55,539 nucleotides of DNA from NCBI GenBank assembly GCA_021776655.1, contig JAJFFK010000044.1, positions 1 to 55,539 of the forward strand, in the 5' to 3' direction. The position numbers and the translations under genes are program-made. Origin of the DNA: Henriciella sp. (GTDB taxonomy: Bacteria > Pseudomonadota > Alphaproteobacteria > Caulobacterales > Hyphomonadaceae). This document shows positions 1-7,261 of the stretch, one piece after another. How positions within the stretch are numbered: position 1 is the first letter of the stretch; the number at the start of each line of letters is the position of its first letter. The notes beneath the pieces were generated by a model, which was given only the letters and a program-made list of their open reading frames with translations, ran no database searches and had not been told where the DNA came from.

Positions 1-27
1 TTTTCGCGCCCGGTCCCATATTCCGCA

Positions 28-200
28 GACGCCGGCGCAGGCGGGGGTCTATCGACTGTTGCTGTGGTGAGGGTAAGGGATTGTTATGATTGAGTAATAT
101 CTACCATCAACGCGGCCCACTCCCGGCTTGGCAACCCCCTCGCAATGGATACCCGCCTGCGCGGGCATCGGCGGGTTTTGGGGGATTGGGGGCCGGAAAA
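28..200. repeat. REP/BIME-like inverted repeat pair
   Basis: A 'ccggcgcaggcgggggtc' unit near 32-50 faces an inverted partner near 143-172 ('gcaatggatacccgcctgcg' and following bases), about 100 bases away, followed by a G-rich stretch. The same two-headed arrangement recurs at 34441-34612, and a shorter version is at 54885-54967. No coding potential is convincing in bases 1-438; this stretch holds only repeats. The transposase that would mobilise such units is not in the window. Confidence 0.6.
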
Positions 201-215
201 TGGGAGGTGAGCTCT

Positions 216-419
216 GGTTTGGCCTCGCGCTAAGGCTCAGGTTTTGCCTCGCGCTAAGCGCCTTGCGGCGCAGCGAGGCGAAGCGGGTTCCGTTCGCTGC
301 GCGAACATGAACCGGGCTCAGGGCTGTGGTTTTGCCTCGCGCTAAGCGCCTGCGGCGCAGCGAGGCGAAGCGGGTTCCGTATCGGGCTTCGCCCTCACAT
401 GAACCGGGCTCAGGGCTGT
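216..419 (+). repeat. Tandem hairpin-rich repeat arms (2.3 copies)
   Basis: Two adjacent copies (240-327 and 328-419) run from 'gttttgcctcgcgctaagcg' through 'gcgaagcgggttccg' to 'catgaaccgggctcagggct'. A partial third copy lies at 216-239. Between 'ggttccg' and 'catgaacc' each copy carries a different short segment; in the first it is the hairpin ttcgc-tgc-gcgaa. The second copy is followed by about 30 pyrimidine-rich bases and then 'tgtcatcccgg', the same order as in the composite element at 41952-42328. Confidence 0.75.
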
Positions 420-438
420 TTTTCTCTAACTCTCTCTC

Positions 439-675
439 CTAACCCTCCCTTGTCATCCCGGCCAGAAGATTGTCACGGGCAACGCCGTAACCGGCCAGAT
501 AACCTGCTTCGGCAATCTCTTTTTGTGGCTGGCTCGCCGCCTTTATCGCGCTTTCCAGCGTATCAATTCGAACATGCACCGCTGAAATTTCCCTGGCGAC
601 TCGCGCGGCTAGCGTTGTTTTGCCAACCCCAGGACGGCCGGAGAAAACCACTAGGGCAGGCCGGGTTACTGTCAT
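439..675 (-). pseudogene. Truncated P-loop kinase / AAA ATPase
   Basis: The 78 codons read as the N-terminal third of a small predicted nucleotide kinase. The N-terminus is MTVTRPALVVFSGRPGVGKTT, with a Walker A motif at about residues 13-21, followed by the usual helix. The homologous part ends near 'VARDNLLAG'. The last codons (MTREG, stop) come from the dispersed repeat 'tgtcatcccgg...' entered at about position 453. Family members are usually around 170 residues with a Walker B region, which is missing here. The start overlaps the stop of the upstream response regulator by ATGA, so it was once a coupled operon gene. The remnant is probably non-functional. Confidence 0.7.
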
Positions 676-1358
676 GGCGCGAGGCGGTAACCGCCCGATT
701 CGGTGAGCAATAGGCGGGCATGGGCGGGATCGGGCTCAATCTTCTGGCGTAGACGGTAGATATGCGTTTCCAAAGTGTGTGTCGTGACCGCAGCATTATA
801 GCCCCAAACCTCTGACAAGAGCTCTTCACGTGCCACTGACTGGCCACCGGCGCGGTAGAGGTATTTCAAGATATTGGTCTCTTTTTCGGTCAGGCGTATT
901 TTGCGGTCATCTTCACGAACCAAGAGTTTCATGCTCGGACGGAACTCATACGGGCCGACATCGAAGGTTGCGTCTTCACTTTGTTCAAAGCTACGTAAAT
1001 GCGCCCGGACCCGGGCCAGCAGGACCGAGAATTTGAACGGCTTGGTGACATAATCATTGGCCCCGCTATCAAGCCCGAGGATCGCGTCAGCATCCGTGTC
1101 TTGCCCGGTCAGCATGATGATCGGCGCGCGCACGCCCTTGGCCCGCATCAGTTTGCACGCCTCGCGGCCATCCATGTCTGGCATATCAACGTCGAGCAGG
1201 ATCATATCGACGCGTTCTGTATCGGCAGTGCGAACCCCGACCGAGGCATTCTCAGCCTGCAGCACGGTGAACCCCTCATACAGCTCGAATTGTTCTGCCA
1301 GCGCCTCGCGCAGATCACTGTCATCATCAACGAGAAGTATCGTTTTCGTCACAGCCAT
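672..1358 (-). CDS. OmpR/PhoB-family response regulator
   Basis: This 228-residue two-component response regulator has an N-terminal receiver domain (residues 5-120; acidic pocket D11-D13, phosphoacceptor D56 in LLDVDMPDMDG, conserved Lys in VTKPFKF). A C-terminal winged-helix DNA-binding domain ends in HTLETHIYRLRQKIE...GYRLAP. The ATG at 1358 is chosen over the upstream ATG because 'agggag' precedes it and the receiver begins directly. No histidine kinase is adjacent, so its partner is elsewhere. The gene overlaps the truncated kinase downstream by four bases. The target regulon is not evident. Confidence 0.9.
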   Translation of the reverse strand: MAVTKTILLVDDDSDLREALAEQFELYEGFTVLQAENASVGVRTADTERVDMILLDVDMPDMDGREACKLMRAKGVRAPIIMLTGQDTDADAILGLDSGANDYVTKPFKFSVLLARVRAHLRSFEQSEDATFDVGPYEFRPSMKLLVREDDRKIRLTEKETNILKYLYRAGGQSVAREELLSEVWGYNAAVTTHTLETHIYRLRQKIEPDPAHARLLLTESGGYRLAP

Positions 1359-1454
1359 AATATTCTCCCTTATCTCAAGGCGCCAAATAGAGACTGACTC
1401 TCGAAACTGCATTACACACTTGATCAGCCGATGTCACAAAAAGGAGAGCAAGAC

Positions 1455-1967
1455 GTGAGGGAAACCCTGTTTGAGGCGACCGCAAGCGGTCTTTTCAGCG
1501 GCAATGGGCTCAATCTACGATGCGCGATTGGCAAGGGTGGAATATGCCAACCGGACCAAAAGCGCGAAGGCGATGGCCGCTCACCGCTTGGAATATGGCC
1601 CATGCGCCGGGTGTTCTATCGCGCTGATCGCCTGGCGCGACCACAAACCGGGCTGCCCTGCGTCGCCTTGAGACCGCATGATGGCTGGTGTGATGCCGCC
1701 GACCACCGCTTGTACAACCGTCTGATAACAAGACCTTTTGCCGCCAGTCACGAACAGCTTTGGCGCGATGATCATGTCTACGACATCATCGTTGAGCTTG
1801 GCTATAATGATGATCCGGTGCGGGCCGGGCGCGGCAGTGCTATCTTTCTGCATCTGGCCAAACCAGATTATTCGCCAACCGAAGGTTGCGTCGCGATCGC
1901 GCAAGATGACATGCTGAAAGTGCTAAAGCAGGCAGGTCCGGGCAGCCACCTCAAGATTACAAATTGA
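1455..1967 (+). CDS. L,D-transpeptidase catalytic-domain protein (YkuD)
   Basis: The 170-residue protein carries the YkuD fold signature HLAK...YSPTEGCVAI near its C-terminus. The His and the Cys of the S/T-x-G-C motif are the catalytic pair that joins or breaks meso-diaminopimelate cross-links in peptidoglycan. The DGRSPLG segment is the typical entry to the domain. I chose GTG at 1455 because 'aaaaggagag' lies just upstream; the ATG at 1431 has no such site. No signal peptide is obvious, as in several compact YkuD proteins of alphaproteobacteria. It is divergent from the response regulator and may share its promoter region. Confidence 0.85.
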   Translation: MRETLFEATASGLFSGNGLNLRCAIGKGGICQPDQKREGDGRSPLGIWPMRRVFYRADRLARPQTGLPCVALRPHDGWCDAADHRLYNRLITRPFAASHEQLWRDDHVYDIIVELGYNDDPVRAGRGSAIFLHLAKPDYSPTEGCVAIAQDDMLKVLKQAGPGSHLKITN

Positions 1968-2053
1968 TCAGTATTGCAGAGTCGGGCTGACGCGCCCTGT
2001 AATATTCTCAAAAGTGGACCTATTCTTGCAATTCTCGCCCAATACGGGAATTT

Positions 2054-3070
2054 ATGGCGCAAAACGAGATCAACCGCATGAGTATGCAGCCTGCAAATCA
2101 ACGGACCTGGTACGAGGATATCCTCGTCATAGCGGTGTTGTTTTGCGTCATGCTTGGCAGTATGGCGGTGATCGGACCAACAAAACAGGCACCGCTGATT
2201 GCGCCTGCCCCAATTGAGCTTGCTGTGACCAACACGAGCAAACGGCCATGGTTGCCTCAAATTTCACCTGATTCAGATCCGGTTTTACACCAGCCAGTGA
2301 TTGAACCGCGCGACTTGCCACTTCCTGTAGATCAATTGATCCCATCACAAGCCGCCTTCATCACACTATTTGGCGTCAGGAAACCAGCTCACATGTGGCA
2401 CCGCGCCGTTCATGATAATAATCGGCACTGGCTGACTGATTTTCGCGATGACAACATCGTTGGAACGTCTGAAGGGCTAAGTCTGACGGTCACAAAAAAA
2501 TCAGAGCCCAGCCTTCGCCCCTGGAATGGTGGTGAAATCAGCTCGTACGACACCTATGGGTATGGCCGGTATGAAACGATCATGAAACCAGCATTGGGGT
2601 CAGGACTTGTCTCGGGGTTCTTCACCTATACCGGGCCATATTTTGGCACTGACCATGACGAAATTGATTTTGAGTTTCTCGGCAAGAACCCACGCCAGGT
2701 TGAACTCAATATGTGGCGCGATCAAGTATCATACGCCTCAAAAGTGATCGACTTACCGTTTGATGCAACCGCTGATTTTCACCTATATGCCTTTGAGTGG
2801 CGGCCCGATGAGGTTGTCTGGTACATTGATGGCATCCGGGTCCACCGCGTGTCGAAAGAGGACTTTTCGATCCCGGTAACGCCTGGAAAAATTTATTTGA
2901 ATATCTGGACTGGCACTCTGCGCAGTTGGCATGGTCCAGCCAGTTTCAGATCTGGGGTTTCAGCTGACTATGCCTGCGTATCTTACCGTCCTATCGGGGA
3001 AAAAGCCCGCACATGTGCAGACTTTTATACCCCATCGCCCGGCAGCCTAAGGATCGCGGCGACCGAATAG
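2054..3070 (+). CDS. Membrane-anchored GH16 endo-beta-glycanase
   Basis: This 338-residue glycoside hydrolase belongs to family 16. A cytoplasmic N-terminus and one hydrophobic segment (about residues 22-41) suggest an anchor or uncleaved signal. A proline-rich linker follows to about residue 98, then the jelly-roll catalytic domain. The catalytic motif is E203-I-D-F-E207; D205 sits between nucleophile and acid/base. The HLYAFEWRPDEVVWYIDG segment is typical of the licheninase/ExoK group, which cuts beta-1,3-1,4-glucans or succinoglycan-like polymers. Substrate cannot be read from sequence. No polysaccharide synthesis genes are adjacent. The 3' end overlaps the convergent yggS-like gene by 24 bases. 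Confidence 0.88.
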   Translation: MAQNEINRMSMQPANQRTWYEDILVIAVLFCVMLGSMAVIGPTKQAPLIAPAPIELAVTNTSKRPWLPQISPDSDPVLHQPVIEPRDLPLPVDQLIPSQAAFITLFGVRKPAHMWHRAVHDNNRHWLTDFRDDNIVGTSEGLSLTVTKKSEPSLRPWNGGEISSYDTYGYGRYETIMKPALGSGLVSGFFTYTGPYFGTDHDEIDFEFLGKNPRQVELNMWRDQVSYASKVIDLPFDATADFHLYAFEWRPDEVVWYIDGIRVHRVSKEDFSIPVTPGKIYLNIWTGTLRSWHGPASFRSGVSADYACVSYRPIGEKARTCADFYTPSPGSLRIAATE

Positions 3071-3709
3071 GGCGGTTCCGACCCGGACATGGGTTGCACC
3101 AAGCCGGGCTGCCAAGGCATAGTCACGGCTCATCCCCATCGAAACATCTGGCAGGCCATGGCGGTCCGCCAGCTGTCTGAGAAACGCAAAATGCGGCGCG
3201 GCGGGTTGATCTTCTGGCGGAATGCACATCAGGCCGGTGATCTGACCGGGCCAATCAGCACGCGCTTTGGTCAACAGATCAGGCAGACCCTCAACACTGA
3301 TGCCGCCCTTTTGTGGCTCGTTTCCCGTATCGACCTGAATCAGCAAATCCGGCGGCTTATGCCCAATCTTGGCAACCGCTTTAACTAGCGCCCTGAGCAG
3401 TTTTTCGCGGTCCAGTGTCTCAATCACATCGAACAGCGCCGCCGCATCCTCGGCTTTATTGGTCTGTAGTGGGCCGATCAGGTGTAGCTGCAAATCGGGA
3501 AAATCCGCTCGCCGATGAGTCCAGCGGGCTTGGGCTTCTTGGACGCGGTTTTCACCGTACACGCGCTGGCCTGCCGCCAGTGCGGCCTCAATCCGGGCCG
3601 CATCTTGGCGTTTGGAGGCAGCAACCAATGTCACGCCCCCGCCAATCTCGGCCAGTATCTGCGCGCGGGCCTCGCTAATATCGTGCTGATCTGTATCTGT
3701 GTTCATCAT
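3047..3709 (-). CDS. YggS/PROSC-type PLP homeostasis protein
   Basis: About 220 residues of the alanine-racemase-like TIM barrel family that binds pyridoxal phosphate and buffers vitamin B6 and amino-acid pools. The PLP lysine lies in VAASK (about residue 32 from the second ATG). YGENRVQEA, LHLIGPLQTNK, and DYALAARLGATHVRVGTALFG are family hallmarks. Two ATGs at 3709 and 3706 are possible. The start overlaps head-on with that of the thiE-like gene (shared CATG), so no conventional promoter space exists between them. Confidence 0.92.
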   Translation of the reverse strand: MMNTDTDQHDISEARAQILAEIGGGVTLVAASKRQDAARIEAALAAGQRVYGENRVQEAQARWTHRRADFPDLQLHLIGPLQTNKAEDAAALFDVIETLDREKLLRALVKAVAKIGHKPPDLLIQVDTGNEPQKGGISVEGLPDLLTKARADWPGQITGLMCIPPEDQPAAPHFAFLRQLADRHGLPDVSMGMSRDYALAARLGATHVRVGTALFGRRDP

Positions 3710-4331
3710 GGGGTTGAAACACCAAGCCGCGTCCAATCGCAAGTTCTGCGCCGCAATCGCGCAGGTAAAAGCGCACTTTCCCGGCCATTTACCGCCTCTG
3801 TTCTACCTGACGGATCCTGCCCGCACGCCTGACCCAGCCGCCTCGGCCGAGCGCTTACCCGCTGGCAGCGGCGTGATCTATCGCCATTTCGGCGCAGACA
3901 ATCGCGAGTGTACGGCTCGTACACTTAGCCAAATCGCCAGCGACAATGGGCTTTTTCTGCTGGTTTCGGCGGACCCGGAATTGGCCCAAACCGTCAAGGC
4001 GCACGGCGTACACTGGCCCGAGGCGAGGCTCAGCGAAGCACAAAACTGGCGCGATGTGTTCGCCCTCAACACGGCCAGCGCCCATAGTGCCCGTGCGATC
4101 CAGCGCGCAGCCGAAGCAGGCATAGACGCGGCGCTGGTTTCGCCGGTTTTTGCCTCCAAGAGCGCCAGTGCAGGCACACCCCTCGGTGCAACGCGGTTTC
4201 GAACGCTCGTACAGAATGCAAACCTGCCAATCTATGGCCTAGGCGGGATCAATGCCGACACCGCCGGAAAGATTGCCAATTTCGCTGGCCTCGCCGCGAT
4301 TGAAGGGATTGAGGCGGTGTTTGGAGCGTAG
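3708..4331 (+). CDS. Thiamine phosphate synthase-like protein (ThiE/TenI)
   Basis: About 207 residues with the TMP-synthase TIM-barrel pattern: PLFYLTDPARTPDP near the N-terminus, VHWPEARL at the substrate loop, ALVSPVFASKSAS...GTPLG in the phosphate/pyrophosphate loop, and IYGLGGINADTAGKI at the end. Such compact alphaproteobacterial proteins are annotated as thiamine phosphate synthases. Whether it makes thiamine phosphate or is a TenI-like regulator cannot be decided here. A GTG at 3699 is an alternative start. No TPP riboswitch signature is visible upstream, and the upstream DNA is the coding region of the divergent PLP protein. Confidence 0.8.
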   Translation: MGLKHQAASNRKFCAAIAQVKAHFPGHLPPLFYLTDPARTPDPAASAERLPAGSGVIYRHFGADNRECTARTLSQIASDNGLFLLVSADPELAQTVKAHGVHWPEARLSEAQNWRDVFALNTASAHSARAIQRAAEAGIDAALVSPVFASKSASAGTPLGATRFRTLVQNANLPIYGLGGINADTAGKIANFAGLAAIEGIEAVFGA

Positions 4332-4517
4332 ACGCGGAAAAAGGCTGGTTTCGTCCGGGAAGGGCACGCATCAAACGAGCCGCTTCCCCTGCGAAGGCAG
4401 GCAAGTCAGGTTATCGGATTATGTCAGATTGAAAGTCCGCTCTTGGCGTCTGAGGAGGCATTAGGCTATTTGGATAAAACGCTGTAGTTATGATCCGAAA
4501 TGATTGGGAGTTATTTT

Positions 4518-4976
4518 GTGAGACTTGCAGCACTAATCGGGTTTGCCTTACTGATTAGCGCATGTAGTGCTGAACCGAACGACACAAGAAACGAAGCACG
4601 GTCTGCATTTGAAGCGTATATCGAAGCATTGAACTCTGGCGATACCGCGGCCGCAGCAAGCATGTACGACACCGAAGATGGGTTTCATTGGATTGAGCGG
4701 GGTGGCGTCCAGTACGAAACCGGGGAAGATGCGGCTGCATCGCTTCGCAGTTTATCGGCAAACGGCGGTAAACCTCAAATGACGGTTGATTCAATTAGGG
4801 TCGCGGGGCTGGCTAACGACGCCGCACTGGTCTCAGCGCATTTCAACTTCGTTATGTTGTCAGATGAAGGTGAGTCGCAATTCTCGTTTGATGGTTGGAT
4901 GACTGTCGGGATGGTCAGGCGCGCTGAAGGGTGGCGCATTGCTGGTGGGCAGACTGGACCAGGTCTCGCTAACTAG
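4518..4976 (+). CDS. Small lipoprotein with NTF2/SnoaL-like fold
   Basis: The 152-residue protein starts with a lipoprotein signal ending in LLISAC. The region after it (EARSAFEAYIEALNSGDTAAAASMYDTEDGFHWIE) has the helix-plus-cone pattern of DUF4440/SnoaL-like proteins. GTG at 4518 is preferred over ATG at 4500 because GGGAG lies seven bases upstream and the ATG has none. The signal stays intact either way. The fold hosts many small-molecule enzymes as well as non-catalytic proteins, so no activity is assigned. Its neighbours offer no operon partner. Confidence 0.7.
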   Translation: MRLAALIGFALLISACSAEPNDTRNEARSAFEAYIEALNSGDTAAAASMYDTEDGFHWIERGGVQYETGEDAAASLRSLSANGGKPQMTVDSIRVAGLANDAALVSAHFNFVMLSDEGESQFSFDGWMTVGMVRRAEGWRIAGGQTGPGLAN

Positions 4977-5022
4977 ATGCGATTAAGCCTTTTGCGCGCT
5001 ATGTCTCCTAATGCCCAAAAAC

Positions 5023-6369
5023 CTACCCCGCCTTGCGCACCGCATCGGCAATTTCGGCAACCACAGCGTCCATCAGAGCGCCGTCCAAGGCTTCGGCCAT
5101 GACGCGGATCAGGGGTTCGGTGCCGGATTTGCGGATGACCAGACGTCCAGTGCCTTCGAGCTGCTTTTCAGCCTCGACAATCGCGGCTTTCACCGTGTCG
5201 GCGTCGAGCGGGTTTGCGCCGCTATAGCGCACATTGGTCAGTTTTTGCGGCACGCGATCAAACACATGCGCGAGCTCTGACAAGGGTTTTTCCGTCTCAA
5301 CCATGATCGACAGAACCTGCAAGGCGGCCATCAATCCGTCGCCGGTCGTGGCATAGTCAGACATCACGATATGACCTGATTGCTCACCGCCAAGATTGTA
5401 GCCGCCTTCGCGCATTCGGGCGACGACATAGCGGTCGCCGACCTGCGTGCGTTCCAGTTCCAGACCGATCTCGTGCAAATGATTTTCGAGGCCAAGATTG
5501 GACATCACTGTGGTCACCACGCCTGGCTGCGACAACTTGTTGGCCTTGTGCCAATGCTCGGCGATCAGGCCGATCAATTGGTCGCCGTCAATCTCGTTGC
5601 CGGCTTCGTCGATAATGATGCAGCGGTCGGCGTCGCCGTCGAGCGCAATCCCGATATCGGCGCGATAGGTCTGCACCGCCTGTTTCAGCGCGGCGGTGTC
5701 GGTCGAGCCAACTTCGAGGTTAATGTTGAAACCATTTGGCGCCACGCCGATTGGAAAGACCTCTGCGCCTAGCTCATACAGCGCCGCCGGGGCGACCTTG
5801 TACGCCGCGCCATTGGCGCAATCCACGCAGATGCGCAGGCCTGACAAGCGCATGCCGCGCGGAAAACTGGCTTTGACAATCTCGACATAGCGCGCTTGGG
5901 CATCGTCGACGCGTTTGGTCCGGCCGAGATCTTCAGGACCAGCAAGCCTGTCATCGAGCGCGCGGTCCATCCGGCTCTCAATCTCAAGCTCAATCTCATC
6001 GGATAGTTTGTAACCGTCAGGTCCGAACAGTTTGATGCCATTGTCTTCGAAACTGTTATGGCTGGCAGATATCATCACGCCCAGATCAGCGCGCAAGCTG
6101 CGTGTCATCATCGCGACACCCGGCGTTGGCAGCGGCCCAAACAGGGTCACATCCATGCCAACGGAGGTGAACCCGGCGACCAGAGCCGGTTCGATCATAT
6201 AGCCGGACAGGCGCGTATCCTTGCCGATCACGACGGAGTGGCGACGCTCGCTCGTGGTGCGAAAATACTTGCCCGCAGCCATGCCCAAACGCATCGCAAT
6301 TTCAGGCGTCATGGGCGGAGTATTGGCGGTTCCACGGATACCGTCAGTGCCGAAATATTTTCGTGTCAT
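5023..6369 (-). CDS. glmM: Phosphoglucosamine mutase
   Basis: The 448-residue GlmM converts glucosamine-6-phosphate to glucosamine-1-phosphate in UDP-GlcNAc synthesis for peptidoglycan and LPS. The sequence starts with the typical [10 protein letters not shown], carries the phosphoserine loop MISASHN (S103), the Mg-binding DGDADR loop and the C-terminal phosphate-binding [15 protein letters not shown] at 6369 is chosen because GGAG precedes it and the family N-terminus begins there. GlmS, which makes the substrate, is close by (7262-9100) but divergent, separated by a lipoprotein gene. All key residues are present. Confidence 0.97.
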   Translation of the reverse strand: MTRKYFGTDGIRGTANTPPMTPEIAMRLGMAAGKYFRTTSERRHSVVIGKDTRLSGYMIEPALVAGFTSVGMDVTLFGPLPTPGVAMMTRSLRADLGVMISASHNSFEDNGIKLFGPDGYKLSDEIELEIESRMDRALDDRLAGPEDLGRTKRVDDAQARYVEIVKASFPRGMRLSGLRICVDCANGAAYKVAPAALYELGAEVFPIGVAPNGFNINLEVGSTDTAALKQAVQTYRADIGIALDGDADRCIIIDEAGNEIDGDQLIGLIAEHWHKANKLSQPGVVTTVMSNLGLENHLHEIGLELERTQVGDRYVVARMREGGYNLGGEQSGHIVMSDYATTGDGLMAALQVLSIMVETEKPLSELAHVFDRVPQKLTNVRYSGANPLDADTVKAAIVEAEKQLEGTGRLVIRKSGTEPLIRVMAEALDGALMDAVVAEIADAVRKAG

Positions 6370-6526
6370 TGGAGTCTCCACTTGCACTTTTCCAATTTTC
6401 GAAGGCAGATGCCATACTTGCAATGGCAATGCCACGGTTGCAATGGCAGCGCCAAGGCGTAATTTCATCCATTATGTGGCACAAAAGCTGCATATATGGT
6501 GATGGGGAAATAAAGGAGACGCGAAA

Positions 6527-7087
6527 ATGCGTTCATTGATATTTATGGCCAGCCTTGGTTTGGCCGCTACGTTGGCAGGGTGCCAAAGCCTTTCCGGCGA
6601 TATGAGCCTGGCAGACTATTGTGCCAATCCAAACAATGGCAATGATGCCGTGTGCCGATTGAAAGTCGATGTCGACGGCAATGCCACGACGCTTGCGGAC
6701 ACCAATATGAGCCTGTCCACCGCCCGCACGGTCGCTGACAGTGCTGCGTCAGCCGCCAGCGATGCGCAAGCTGCTGCAGACGCGGCTATGTCGACTGCCA
6801 ATCAGGCGCAAGCCACTGCTGACAGCGCGATGTCGCTGGCAAGTGAAGCCGGTATGAGCTGCAAGACAGATACGATCCAGAAAACCAATATCGGCACCTG
6901 TGAGCCCGGTTATGTGGTCATGGGCTGTACCCAAACCCGCTACACGACCCGCGCCGGTAGACTGTCTTTTCTGCGCGAGATTAACAACGAGCAGTGCCGG
7001 TTCAATAGCCGCGTTCTGGAAATGCAGGTGCGTTGCTGCACCGCAGACGCTGCAGCGATGGACACAAGCGAAGTTGCGATGAACTAG
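6527..7087 (+). CDS. Alanine-zipper lipoprotein with Cys-rich C-terminus
   Basis: This 186-residue lipoprotein has lipobox LAGC (Cys19). Residues about 65-110 are a near-perfect Ala/Ser/Asp heptad run (DSAASAASDAQAAADAAMST...), the pattern of the Lpp/OprI trimeric alanine zipper. A C-terminal part of about 75 residues has six to seven cysteines (SCKTDT...GTCEPGY..MGCTQTR...QCRF...RCC) and could form disulfides in the periplasm. I do not recognise the C-terminal domain. 'aaaggaga' precedes the ATG. The stop codon lies in a perfect palindrome, and a strong terminator follows. It is divergent from glmM, and a role at the cell wall is an inference from this. Confidence 0.8.
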   Translation: MRSLIFMASLGLAATLAGCQSLSGDMSLADYCANPNNGNDAVCRLKVDVDGNATTLADTNMSLSTARTVADSAASAASDAQAAADAAMSTANQAQATADSAMSLASEAGMSCKTDTIQKTNIGTCEPGYVVMGCTQTRYTTRAGRLSFLREINNEQCRFNSRVLEMQVRCCTADAAAMDTSEVAMN

Positions 7088-7100
7088 GGCCTGGCCCTAG
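7084..7100. repeat. Stop-codon palindrome CTAGGGCC-T-GGCCCTAG
   Basis: A perfect 8-base inverted repeat with a single central base. Its left arm contains the TAG stop of the lipoprotein gene. It lies 21 bases before a Rho-independent terminator and resembles other stop-linked CTAGGG palindromes in the window. Confidence 0.7.
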
Positions 7101-7121
7101 GTAACAGATTTGATCTGTGCG

Positions 7122-7149
7122 GAAGGGGGCCATTGTGCCCCCTTCTTTT
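7122..7149 (+). terminator. Rho-independent terminator of the alanine-zipper lipoprotein gene
   Basis: A perfect 9-base stem GAAGGGGGC / GCCCCCTTC with a six-base loop is followed by TTTT. It isolates the lipoprotein gene from glmS. Confidence 0.85.
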
Positions 7150-7261
7150 CACTTGGCGCCCTCACCCTCGTCACAATCAGCAACGCAATTTGCAGTGACG
7201 AAACCTGTTATCGCTTAGTAGGCATTATCAGGTTGATCAGACGGTGCGGAGTAAGCTCTAT

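Noticed and set aside
3699-3720. TPP riboswitch upstream of the thiE-like gene
   Set aside because: No CTGAGA core or matching helices, and the upstream DNA is coding.
7150-7261. glmS ribozyme in the leader
   Set aside because: No ribozyme core is recognisable, and the leader is too short.
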